This document shows positions 13,606 to 24,300 of a stretch of DNA of 64,000 bases, piece after piece. The stretch lies in assembly GCF_910592395.1 (NCBI RefSeq), contig NC_088315.1:994501-1058500 (forward strand). Reading direction: 5' to 3'. Within the stretch, counting starts at the first letter, position 1. Each line of letters opens with the position of its first letter. The stretch is from Lineus longissimus (taxonomy: Eukaryota > Nemertea > Pilidiophora > Heteronemertea > Lineidae). Both the position numbers and the translations under genes were made by a program. The notes below the pieces were generated by a model that saw nothing but the letters and a program-made list of their open reading frames with translations, ran no database searches and was not told the DNA's origin.

Positions 13606-14443
13606 CGGGCTCTCAGTGAATATGTACCGGCTACCGCTCTCTCCATCATCACCGACGATATGCACCGGTGCCCGGTCGTGCGAGGACGTTTCAATGAAAA
13701 AGACGCACGCCACTGCCGTACCGGTAACTGAGGAAACTTGCCGTTTTAGGCAGATTTGCGATGATTGAAACCTTACATCTACCTCATAGTTCATGTATTC
13801 TCACATGACAAACCCAGTGGTCACAGAGCCTGAACTAACGTGCAGCGACCGGGAAGACTTATACACTCACCAATTGTATACAGATAGGGCTCGAGCGTGC
13901 AACTACTGACTATTGGAGTTGATTGGCCTTAGAAGTAGAAACTACTTATAAGTGGACAAACAGTAAGTCAACGCCTTTGGAGAGCCCGAGGTAACTTTGT
14001 ATTGCCCCTCTTTCACCGCTGTCCATGCGGTGTCAATATACTTTTGAAATACTTGACCGAACCAAATCCACCCTCTCTCCCTCACAACTTCGGGGATTGG
14101 CCCGTTTCAGCTTTGTATCTTCCTTATCTTGGTTACTAACAACGTATACCGAGAGACATAAGAATCCACGATATGACTGGCATCACCTGCCTGACGAAGA
14201 CAAGAAGTGACAGTCACTTTCCGTCCGGCCTTATGATATGATCACCACCTGTCACAAGACGAGTATTGATGCGTAAATTGATAAATGTTGATGGTGGTGA
14301 CGACAAGAGGAACTCCAATAGTCTCGGCGAAGACCACAGAAGTATACAACACTTGGTTTGTTCGAGAGAAACAAGTGTACTGCCTTGCATCGTATTGTCT
14401 CTCTTATCGATAATTTAGCTTTGGTCATCTTCTGGAAACCAGA
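13606..14443. other. Unique segment inside the outer palindrome, left side
   Basis: No gene was recognised. The segment carries copy 2 of the 120-bp direct repeat (13857-13972); the rest has no feature I can name. Confidence 0.5.
13857..13972 (+). repeat. Direct repeat, copy 2, inside the palindrome
   Basis: This block matches 12683-12805 in the same orientation, with the shared cores GTATACAGATAGGGCTCGAG and GTTGATTGGCCTTAGAA and small indels. It sits inside the outer element while copy 1 lies just outside it, so the outer arm is bracketed by the two copies. Confidence 0.75.
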
Positions 14444-14499
14444 GGGTGTCTATAAACCGAAGACCAAAGACCGAAGACCGAAGATTGAAGATGGAAGAC

Positions 14500-14945
14500 C
14501 CCCCCAAAACTATAAAACGAAGATCCCCCCAACTATAAAAGGAAGACCCTGATGTCAACTATAAAACGAAGATCCCCCCAACTATAAAAGGAAGACCCTA
14601 ATGTCAACTATAAAACGAAGATCCCCCCAACTATAAAAGGAAGACCCTAATGTCAACTATAAAACGAAGATCCCCCCAACTATAAAAGGAAGACCCTGAT
14701 GTCAGCTATAAAACGAAGATCCCCCCCAACTATAAAAGGAAGACCCTGATGTCAACTATAAAACGAAGATCCCCCCCAACTATAAAAGGAAGACCCTAAT
14801 GTCAACTATAAAACGAAGATCCCCCCAACTATAAAAGGAAGACCCTAATGTCAACTATAAAACGAAGATCCCCCCAACTAGAAAAGGAAGACCCTAATGT
14901 CAACTATAAAACGAAGATCCCCCCATCTATAAAAGAAAGACCCTG
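14500..14945 (+). repeat. Tandem array, about 49-bp unit, left arm
   Basis: About nine copies of a unit with two similar half-units, CTATAAAACGAAGATCCCCCC and ACTATAAAAGGAAGACCC, separated by TAATGTCA or TGATGTCA. Copies differ by single bases and by the length of the C run. No protein is implied; the open frame crossing the left edge is a by-product of the period. Confidence 0.9.
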
Positions 14946-15464
14946 GTGGTTTTAGACCCTCAAGTTCAGTTACTGCAGACTTGCACGTCATAACACGTGA
15001 CTGAGCATCTGTATTTCAACAAGCAAGCTAGCCTGAGTTCGGCGTAGTGACATAGGAGATCAGATCATTCAGGTAAATTCCGGATTTTCCTAACACTGCA
15101 TTTAGGAGTTGGCGACCGACCTGCCAGTCTCGACCCATGATGGTGGAGCCTATTCCATATTGGCCGTGTGATCAACTAACCTGCTGGGAGCCTATGACGA
15201 TACACACACATGCACATAGAAACAGCTTCTGGACGAAGCTGAGGGCTGGCTATGATGAGTACAGTGAGAAACTAGGTCATATTGGAGCACGGCTGCATGG
15301 TAACAGGTACGGGGCTCCCCGCCTTATGTAAACTGTGCCACTAAGCTGCTAAGGCTAGACACGACTGGTGTAGTACCCGGTACACTTACTTTCTCAAATC
15401 ATTAATGTAGCATGGACCGAAAATGAAAACAAACTGTGCAGTAACTGAACATGAGAATGAAAAC
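14946..15464. other. Central spacer of the inner foldback element
   Basis: About 520 bp. Its first and last 40 or so bases continue the palindrome. The middle has a 64-codon open frame at 15137-15331 that resembles nothing I know and no transposase motif. Confidence 0.5.
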
Positions 15465-15855
15465 CATCAGGGTCTTCCTTTTATAGATGGGGGGATCTTC
15501 GTTTTATAGTTGACATTAGGGTCTTCCTTTTATAGTTGGGGGGATCTTCGTTTTATAGTTGACATCAGGGTCTTCCTTTTATAGTTGGGGGGATCTTCGT
15601 TTTATAGTTGACATTAGGGTCTTCCTTTTATAGATGGGGGGATCTTCGTTTTATAGTTGACATTAGGGTCTTCCTTTTATAGTTGGGGGATCTTCGTTTT
15701 ATAGTTGACATCAGGGTCTTCCTTTTATAGTTGGGGGATCTTCGTTTTATAGTTGACATTAGGGTCTTCCTTTTATAGATGGGGGGATCTTCGTTTTATA
15801 GTTGACATTAGGGTCTTCCTTTTATAGTTGGGGGGATCTTCGTTTTATAGTTTTG
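15465..15855 (-). repeat. Tandem array, about 49-bp unit, right arm (inverted)
   Basis: About eight copies of the left-arm unit in reverse orientation, seen on the plus strand as GGGTCTTCCTTTTATAG and GGGGGATCTTCGTTTTATAG. Variants with TAGATGGGG replacing TAGTTGGGG occur at 15484, 15633 and 15777, so variants are interspersed instead of graded. Confidence 0.9.
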
Positions 15856-15909
15856 GGTGGGTCTTCTATCTTCGATCTTCGGTCTTCGATCTTCGGTTTA
15901 TAGACACCC

Positions 15910-16754
15910 GAAACCAGATGATTATTGTCTTGAATACATTAATTTCATTGAATTTTGTGGATAATGTGATTACAATTTGTTGGAACTCGCTGTCTGTTCT
16001 CGATGTCAGCTGACACGTGGCGTTTTCAGGCGCCAACGGAGAATTCAATATTTGGAACTTATCCCGTGACGTTCTTGTGACGTGGCCCCGCCTTTTCTTT
16101 TCTCAGCCTGCCACGTGATCCGTGTGACTAATTAGCAGAATTAAGCGAAGCAATCTCCTATCTACACCATCAATCAAGTGTTTAAAAAAGCGATTAAACT
16201 TCACAGCATCACTTAAAGCGATCATCTTGCAGGATTATCGCAGGGATACTCCATTGTTATCTATGTAACGCCTTTGAGAGAACGATCAAGGAGAACACTT
16301 TAACCTTGAATCCAGTGGTGAGTCTGCATCTAGATATGCGTGGATCAGTGTGCTTTGGGTGTCGATGGATGCCGCATGTGGCCAGGTTAGAAACCAGGTG
16401 CTAAGTCACGAGAAGATCATTTAAAGAAGGCACATCTTGTCATCAACGTCATTTAAACGCGTTTGACACATTGGGCTAATTAAGGGCAAATTCCTTCATA
16501 TCAGAGTTAGCACCCTGTATTTCGCTTCTTCGGCATGATGAAATACAACTCATCATGATGTGCAGTGCCGTGTTTTCATCAATGCATGCGCTGTGATCGA
16601 AGAACGGAACTCCTTCCCTGGTGGTTTTGACCTTGCCAATCTTCAGTGTGGGTGTGATGAGACCATCGATCAACTTCGCAATCATATAACATTTTATTTG
16701 GTGATTGGTTTGCAATTCCACATCGGTTGGAAATGCAAACATCATTGTAATCTC
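15910..16754. other. Unique segment inside the outer palindrome, right side
   Basis: No gene was recognised. Two overlapping open frames on opposite strands (16476-16745 and 16560-16865) show no conserved features and are treated as chance frames. Confidence 0.45.
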
Positions 16755-17163
16755 GGTTCACCAGCAGTTCAATATGCTCATGATGTGACGAGAGCAAATG
16801 TCACGGGTGGGGCGGAAATCCGCCATATTGCTGACATCATCGGCGCCAACAACTACTTCTTTTGACCCTGCCCGAGTCTTTCAAAACAGTTTTTAGATTG
16901 ACTCTGACCCCGCTGACCTCGACTTTTAAAAACTTTTAAAAGGGCCATTTAAAGGTTAAATCAATTGCAATGATAATCTTTTATATCACTAAGGTGTATA
17001 CATACGATATGGTAAAAAAAATCCTTACAACTATTGAAATATACGATTACCAGGATCTATTTCGGCAAATCACCTTGCCATCTGCGCGAACTTGTCACAA
17101 TTGCGGCGCGCTCGTTTGCATACCGCATATAAGAGGCGAATAAAGTCTCCATTTCAGCATGAA

Positions 17164-17330
17164 CGCCTTGACGGCTCAGCGCTAAGAGTGTTTGACTGTG
17201 GATCGGGTGGTCACGAGTTCGATTCCCGGTGAATCTGGCGCAGTTTTCTCTTTTTTTCTTCTTCCTTATCTTGTTATCTAATCATCCATGTGCAGATGTG
17301 ACCATTTTCATTTTTTATTATCATTATCAT
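17164..17330 (+). mobile_element. tRNA-derived SINE in the right inverted arm
   Basis: The head at 17164-17241 carries an A-box-like GGCTCAGCGCTAAGAG and a B-box-like GAGTTCGATTCCCG. A pyrimidine-rich body follows, then a TTATTATCATTATCAT tail ending near 17330. The SINE in the K+ channel intron has the same kind of tail, which suggests both were mobilised by related LINE machinery. Acceptor-stem pairing is absent, so a functional tRNA is unlikely. Confidence 0.6.
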
Positions 17331-17576
17331 AGCCCGCACCCAAACTTTTCACATACTGAGTCCGGGCGTTCGAGTACTATCGAGGATGGTTCGAATCGGC
17401 ATATGGTATCTTCGAGGATACATTGGGGCAAAAAAGTATAGTGTCAGACCGTGACTTCTCCAATCAGGATTAGTCAATGGGTATCCTGAGCTTCAGGCTT
17501 TTTATACTCCTTCGTCATATCGAGAGGCGGAGGATATTGAAAACCACTGGTGCCTGGATCGTTAAAGGGGTTCGCC

Positions 17577-19525
17577 GGAACCTTGTTCTTCCCATGAACA
17601 AAAATTGTACTCTGACATCTTATTCGTTGAATTCGTGCCCCAGAAGAGTGATTTCTTCTGGTCGAGTTTTCATTTCGTGATATTTACAAAAAGCTGTGTC
17701 TTCTCTTTGCTCTGGAGGATGTTGTTATTGGATTACGGAGCAACATGTTTAACTTAACATGATTGAAGAGAAACAATATGCTCCTGATAATGGATGACCT
17801 GGCCATTCACTTTGCATTTCTTCATGCAATATTTGCAAAGCGCTCGATCAATAATATGCTCCGTCAACTACACACTGTAGGACCCTAAAAATTATATCAT
17901 ATTGTGGAGGATGACCCTTTAAGGCCATTGGATACTGAAAGATCCTTGTGAACCTTAGAGTGGATTAGATACTGAAAGATACATAAAGCGACTAACTGTT
18001 TTATGAAACAAAAGTGATTCTTTCTGGGGTGGCACCAATGCCGCAGGTTTGGATTGTACTTCCATCCCTGTGTGTATCGGTCAAAGGGTATTTAAGCCAT
18101 TTCAACAAAGGTGAACCAAGATATTCATGTACATGTACAATTACATAAGGCTCACCTCAAAATGTAGAGTTCTGGTTAGGGTGAAGTCGGCGCCAGTGGG
18201 ATTGTCTTATCTGTAGTATCTTTAAGTTATATAAAGTCTTAAAGTGGCCTTGATTCTCAGTATGTTACAGTGTAAATGATGCAGGCCTGCACAGACATCA
18301 CGTGCAAGTCACAGCACAAAATATACAAATAGTTGCTAGTTCCACAGTATTTGCCTCGGGCAATCATGGGAGCGGCTCCATTTTCGGTACACTTGGTCTG
18401 CAGGACTAAAAAAAGTTAGCTGATTTTATTCTAAAATTGTGTGATCATCTGCGTTTTGTACAGGTCGGCGGTCTTCGATCTTCGGTTTGCATACACCCCT
18501 CTCCACTTGACCAATATTGGTTTCTTTCTGCCGTGGGTACGAATCAATGAGCTACAAATGTCACTGAATTCACTTGATGTGTGTGCTATTTGGACAGGGT
18601 GGTGGTGCGGTCTACCACAAACACCATGAATGAAGGATGCTCAACACAGGAAGCTGGTCGGGTACTGGTACTTATTGCAGCCTCGGAACATTTCAAACTA
18701 TAACCAATTTCTAATTAAATCGTGAACGCATAAAATATTGTAATCCAGTATGCCATGTATGTAAAGCCATCAGCAACAGACCGCTTTTCCTTACCCGTAT
18801 TAAGATCATCAGCACTCGGGCTACGTTTCCTTAAATCGCATCAGAACAATCAGCTAGCTAGTATGATATTATATATATATATATCTATTCTTGGGAAACA
18901 TGAGCTATGGACATCTTTTCAGCTTTTGCAGCACTGCACTAACTTTAGCTAAAGGCCATTTTCCCTTTAACATTCACGCTGTTGAAAGAGCCAGAAAAAG
19001 AACATCATCATTCATTACAAACCATGTTTACTCAAGTCGATTGCGCCTTTTATTGTTGGTTGTTGTTATCTGAACTTGCCTCGCCACGGGGCGTTGGTTA
19101 CCAGGTACAGCGCTAGGAAATAAAGGCAAGCAATCACAATGCTCCAATGAAAGGAAAGCAAATCTCATCAAAACTCCGTCTTGATTTTTCGAGGGATCCT
19201 CCCGGAGTCTTCTTGGGGTACCGTTTGAACAGATGATGAACAAAGAGGTAAAGGAAATGATGATAAGATGATATGTTAAACTAGAGCGTATTGTACGCTG
19301 CTTCAATTGGATCAACTCAAGAACGAGGAGGGGAATGCCTTCTCTTAGAGGCATATTAGAATATCGAATCATGAATGAAATTGACAATGGCTCACTGACT
19401 GAAATATGTTAGGCCTATATATAACTTTGTATTGCGCCATGTTGAAAACTATTAGTGTTATCACTGATCCTATAGGTCGTCATTGGGGCGATCGAAACAA
19501 ACATGATATCGTCAAATGTCATGTA
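17577..19525. other. Gene-poor stretch with one foldback-terminus relic
   Basis: No gene recognised. It contains a short match to the inner foldback terminus near 18468-18502 and an (AT)n run near 18868-18884. Confidence 0.45.
18468..18502 (-). repeat. Solitary relic of the inner foldback terminus
   Basis: The run GGTCTTCGATCTTCGG followed by TTTGCATACACCC matches the right terminus of the element at 14444-15909 (GGTCTTCGATCTTCGGTTTA, then TAGACACCC) with a few changes. No tandem array adjoins it. Confidence 0.55.
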
Positions 19526-20067
19526 CAGAGTGGTTCAATAAAAATGTTACACTTACAAAATGGTTAATATCTTTTACTGTTTTGGCATTTGCCCTCAAAC
19601 ATACATATGCACTTGATGAAGAGCAAGCTCTCTCGATAAATTGGTCACCAGCAGAATCATAATCCTTCCATGATTGACTACACAGGAGAGATTTTAATTA
19701 TTGACTCATGTGAAATCTCACTTGTGCCAACTTCTCAGTGGTTAAACAGGACAAAGAGGAGGCATTCTAAACATTTAATTTTATTCACAGTTGAACACAA
19801 ATACGAAAATTACAAATGAATATGTTAAATGTCAAATTTCAACTGTGAAAAACTTTTTAAATTGTCCATTGGCATTGTCCAGTTCAACCACTGAAAGGTT
19901 AGAGCAAGTCAGATTTCACACGAGTCAATAAAATCAGTCCTGCGCAGTAAACCATGAAAGGATTTTGAATCTGCTGGTGTCAAATATGTATGTTTGAGGT
20001 AAATACCAAAACTGTAAGAGATATCAACCATTTTGTATAAGTGTAACATTTTTATTGAGCCCCTCTG
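19526..20067. mobile_element. Hairpin (foldback) MITE of about 540 bp
   Basis: Nearly the whole interval is an imperfect palindrome. The termini share TCAATAAAAATGTTACACTT in inverted orientation, preceded by CAGAGTGG on the left and its CAGAGGGG counterpart on the right. Further mirrored blocks include AAATGGTTAATATC, TATGTATGTTTGAGG and, near the centre, TTTCACAGTTGAA with TTCAACTGTGAAA. There is no coding frame. The superfamily is uncertain: the CAGAG start and TA on the left flank hint at Tc1/mariner, but a matching right-hand TA is not clean. Confidence 0.75.
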
Positions 20068-21110
20068 TTACAGTCTGTATGAAGAAGTTCTGGGAAATTG
20101 GTTGAGGTTTTTCATCTAGATTTTAGTTTTGACTTCTTTTATTGTTGTTGGATGGGAAAGAAGCTAATTGCACCAAAGACTTAGTAGCGGGGGTACCACC
20201 GATTAAATAATAGGAACCCATATCCACTTACTGTATCAGAAAGTCTCGTTCGGATAATCACCCGATAATCAACTGCCAAAATCATATTGTTAAACCACAG
20301 AAAATGCGAACATTTCACAATAATCACAATAATAAATGTGTTTTTCTTTTAATGCGTCTTTAAACAAACGCCAAAGGGGTAGGCCTCGGCCCAAAACCCC
20401 GGGCCCAAAACCCCGGGCCCAAAACTGAGGACGTATACTATATAGGGGGACTAAGTTTGCTTGATTCAAACTCGGGGTCAACTGACTAACTTTGGACGAA
20501 GTCATGAAGTCTGAAACAGGGCCAACGTAAAAATAGGCTTCAGATAAAGAGCAAAAGAAAATGAAATTGTGTATCTTACCTTGTAACTGACACCGCCTAA
20601 ACGAAAGGTTATCGAGTACGAAGCCGCACCCTGTATCCAAATTATAAGTCCGGCCTATATGTTCACACTAAAGACGTATTCCTTGCTCTGAATCGAATGA
20701 CGCCACTGACCACGAGACTTGATTCAAAACTCCTCAAAGTAAAAGTTAAAATCTCCAAAATGTATTTGGTGCGAACCACACACGTTGCTACAGTACCGAT
20801 AGAATAAAGTCAAACTCCCAAAGTATATACCCTAATCGAGGTATCCAACAAGTAACTGGCGTTCTCAAAAAAACACTGTGTAGAACCTAACCATGCAAAT
20901 CGATATGGATGCATGCACATGTGATACGCGGGAAGCGTTGCAGGCCAGGCGGCGGGAGCAGTGACGTACATCAGTCGGCTGTGAGAATTCGATGCGCGTG
21001 ATATTCCGCGATACGCGGACAAATATAGACGAAATCACTTTCTGTTCTTACAGATAGGGACGGGCCTGGGCGTTCTGTCTCCGTTGTCTATTTAATTTTC
21101 ATCACTTAGC
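20068..21110. other. Intergenic stretch with a small GGGCCC repeat
   Basis: No gene recognised. At about 20386-20425 a 15-bp unit, GGGCCCAAAACCCC, occurs nearly three times head to tail. Confidence 0.5.
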
Positions 21111-21334
21111 ACGGTCTTCAATCAAAGACAAAATTATTTTATTCGTACGCGTTCATGAAAGACTGATCGCGGTGATAAAATTGAGTTGTTCAGGCAGGCG
21201 GCAGGGGTAACAGCGTATTGTAATCACCCGTCACCCTTTCCATTTGCCGGATTAACTGCGAATTCGACAACCAAAATTAGATGCATGATCGATATCGCGT
21301 ACGAATGAAATAATTTTGTCTTGATCGGAGACCA
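21111..21334. mobile_element. Small inverted-repeat element, MITE candidate
   Basis: The left arm has GACAAAATTATTTTATTCG and the right arm its complement CGAATGAAATAATTTTGTC, both continuing into a GTACGCG block and mirrored further out as ACGGTCTTC and GAGACCATG. The spacer is about 145 bp without a coding frame. The arms are about 40 bp long. Confidence 0.55.
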
Positions 21335-24300
21335 TGTTTAGGTTGGTTCCACACAATTTGCACGTCTGCAAACAAACAGTGCGGGCGACGACGAGGGCAG
21401 TGACTCGTGTGACCAGACGTCTGAGAGGGGTCAAATGTGTGACTGCACGGATAGATATTTCAATGTAGAGTATTGACTGGATGAGACACCCTTGCGCAAT
21501 GACATTAAATCTTACATCTTACATTCTATGAGATAATCATTAATCGGCAAAAGGGACCGCAGAAAATTTGATTTCTCAGATTTCAACCCTTAATCTTGTT
21601 TCGGTAAATGCAGTCAAATCAGCTGTAATGATTGCTGGGGCTTGGAGTGGGGGACATTGATGACTGACCCTTCCAAACAGACTCCAGGTATACCTACACC
21701 GCTAGACATGCTAGATCGATGGTTTCCATAATAACCCAAATCATTATAATAAACTGGTGCCATTGAGAGTTGTTTCCCTCATCGCTACATATTCCAAGCA
21801 GCACACGCTTGCTGGGTCAACTGGTCAGACCGGTAAAACTAAAGTATATCAAAAGAACAATAACATAATCTCTGAATATTGAACCTTCGTTTAGATTCTT
21901 CACACATCGGCATATTTCCCAAAACACGCGCACAGGCAACTTCATAATTCGTAATTATGATAATAGTGCAGACGCTTAAATCTTCGTGCAATCAATTTGC
22001 AATAGATAAAAGATATAGCGGGCAAAAAGATGACTCAATTTCTTCCGGAACTACGTGCTACACCCCTCGAATCTCAACATCGCCAAACAATACCTCATAA
22101 AGAATATCAATAGAGTGACCCCTAATGACGATTTCATAACCAATTCAATTCATTACTGGGCTACCGTTGGCAACAAACCGATAAAGATTCACTCCAGATA
22201 ATGCCAGCCGTGCCTGGCTGTGAATGTCAATGCTTAGCAAACCAAGTCATTAGCCTGTCTTTCCCGATAAGGCCGAGCTAGCGTTAACTCAATTTAGCCT
22301 AACACCTGCACTATTTGAACAAAATGACTCGGTCGGATGTGGCGGCTAAAAGCTCGAGCCGGCTGCCCTCCTAATTCGCTTCGTCATTTTGCATATCAAG
22401 TTAAGTCCACCGTTTCTGAGCGGTTGTTCTAGATTTGTGACCATGTCAATATGATTGTCGATGCTGTTGGCTCAGATACTCCTGCTCAGGGTCGTCAGTT
22501 GGTTATGCTGGGTTTCTCTGAAAGACTTCCAAACACACTCGACCAAACCAAAGAAGCAGTTAGTACTCAGCAGGTTGTTGTCAAAATTGATATTGATTTC
22601 ATCTTCAAAAACCTATTTCTAAAGTCACGACACCACGTTACACATCATGATCAGATTCGAGATGTGTCCTGCTAGCATTTGCGAAAAAAGTAGTTTGTTT
22701 GAGAAATCAATCGGCCAATTAGAATGACGAATCGCTGATTTTCATTTGTGGAACAAATCGAACGATGAATTTCATTGGTTGACCTTCTGACGTAAAAGTT
22801 GAATTAGAAACGACATTTAATCGTGAATTTAATCGTTTTTCACATGCAGCATTAATGAAATTTGATCGGGTGAATCTACGAATTCGATTTTAGAAGGATT
22901 TCAATTTGGAAGCGAATGTCACTGATCGTCGTTCTGAATCGACTGACGTAAAAAAGTAATTGATGCTGTTCTTTAGTTTCACCAGTCTACAAAAACGTGT
23001 GCAGCTCGTCTTCCGAATGATTTATTTGATCAAAAACTTCAAATTATTTTCCTCGTCATCATCTCCATCGTTATCGAAGCTCTCATGTTCCAGGAGTCAG
23101 GTAAGGACAACAGCACCACCCTTGGGAACGGACACCACTGGAACATTGTGTGACCGTGTCGTGATGGTCGCTGATTGATCATACAAATGTACCATGTGAA
23201 GAGTTTGTCTCCATATCGACATCTGTTATCTTAGCTGCAGTCCACGGTATCGCATTCCTCGCGGAATCCATACAGCACTGAGAACACCATTCAATATTGT
23301 CGCAATCGGTCACGAAACCATACGAATGATTCCCATTGTTTACAACGCATTCTTGCGGCTGAACCTATGGCGTCATCGCTCTGTCTTTCACAATCACAGC
23401 GTAAAGGAATCTTCTATAGAAACCGGTTGCAGGATGAATAGAGCTCAGCTGGCAGTACATCGTCTCCTTGGTCGCACATGTGGTGACGGCGGATGAACCA
23501 TTATAGTTGTCACTTTCGTTTGATCGTGAGTTTTTGTACAGAATTATAAATCACTATTTACCGGTTTGAATAGATGAGTATACGACAACCGGTATCCCTA
23601 AATCCCTTATCCGCAACCATCACTCCATGTAGCTTACTACTATTGAAAACAGTAGCTTGTTTTTTTTCTCGGCGGTAAAACGGGACTTTGCAGTACACTA
23701 TATTCGCGGAAGTAAGTAGTTTATGCTAAGATTCACATCCACATTTGCTTACTCGCTGCGGGAGATGAAGATCATAACTAACAATCTACGACAAAGTGCT
23801 GAAGATAAAACTTGTAAGAACCTTTGAAAAAAGGGTGATTTTACGTTTTGTAGGTTTTGAAGCAAACCAGGACATCTTCTGTTTGACCTGTTTTCCACAG
23901 AGGTTATGATTTCCTCTTCCACCAGCTACCTCTGCACCATTCATCGCCCCCCCCCCCCCCCCCCAGTTTCAACATCGGCCAACTTTCCCCACGAAAGCAA
24001 TTCGCCAAAGATAGACACAGCAAATTGAATATTTGCATTATCTTGGCAGAAAGGTCGTGTATTCCTTCCCCCTCCTCATTCATTGATTATCTCTTCTCGT
24101 ATTTCTCGGCGCAAATCCAGTGAAACAAGTATCGCATTCGTTTCTCCATAATGGAAAGATTCCAGCGGCATAAACATCCCGGAGAAAAGGAAGGTCGGCA
24201 ACTTGAGACGAGACGAGATGGAAGAAAAGCAGCAAACAAATGAATGGTGGACTAACTCTCTTGTTGCTAATGTTGGAGGAATGTTCAGAAAGTCAATTTA

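Larger units (their letters stand above)
14444..15909. mobile_element. Inner foldback element with tandem-repeat arms
   Basis: The termini are inverted: GGGTGTCTATAAACCGAAG at the left edge and its complement ending CTTTATAGACACCC-like at the right edge. Each arm then runs into a tandem array of a unit near 49 bp, in opposite orientation in the two arms. The palindrome continues past the arrays into a short unique stretch (GTTCAGTTACTGCA on the left and its complement on the right) around a central spacer near 500 bp. Long inverted repeats made of tandem units are known from foldback elements such as Drosophila FB and sea urchin TU elements. No transposase is visible. Confidence 0.75.
12808..17576. 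mobile_element. Large foldback element with about 0.8-kb terminal inverted repeats
   Basis: The left arm (12808 to about 13605) and right arm (about 16755 to 17576) are inverted copies. The outer edges are GGCGAACCCCTTTAACG on the left and its reverse complement ending GGGGTTCGCC on the right. The arms share a tRNA-like SINE block, a purine/pyrimidine tail and a stretch ending near the motif GATGATGTCAGCAATATG. Between the arms lie about 3.1 kb that include a second, inner foldback element. No transposase frame was recognised, so it is probably non-autonomous. The arms differ by scattered substitutions and indels, so they are not fresh copies. No clear target-site duplication was found. Confidence 0.75.

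Noticed and set aside
17164-17241. Functional tRNA gene
   Set aside because: Promoter boxes are present, but the acceptor stem does not pair, and the copy is embedded in a repeat with a SINE-like tail.
19028-19387. 119-codon minus-strand frame
   Set aside because: Its composition is unlike a domain, it has no motif and no splice context, and it lies in repeat-rich DNA.
23946-23965. C homopolymer as a possible structural element
   Set aside because: It is a single homopolymer run, comparable to the one near 54352, and is most likely simple slippage.
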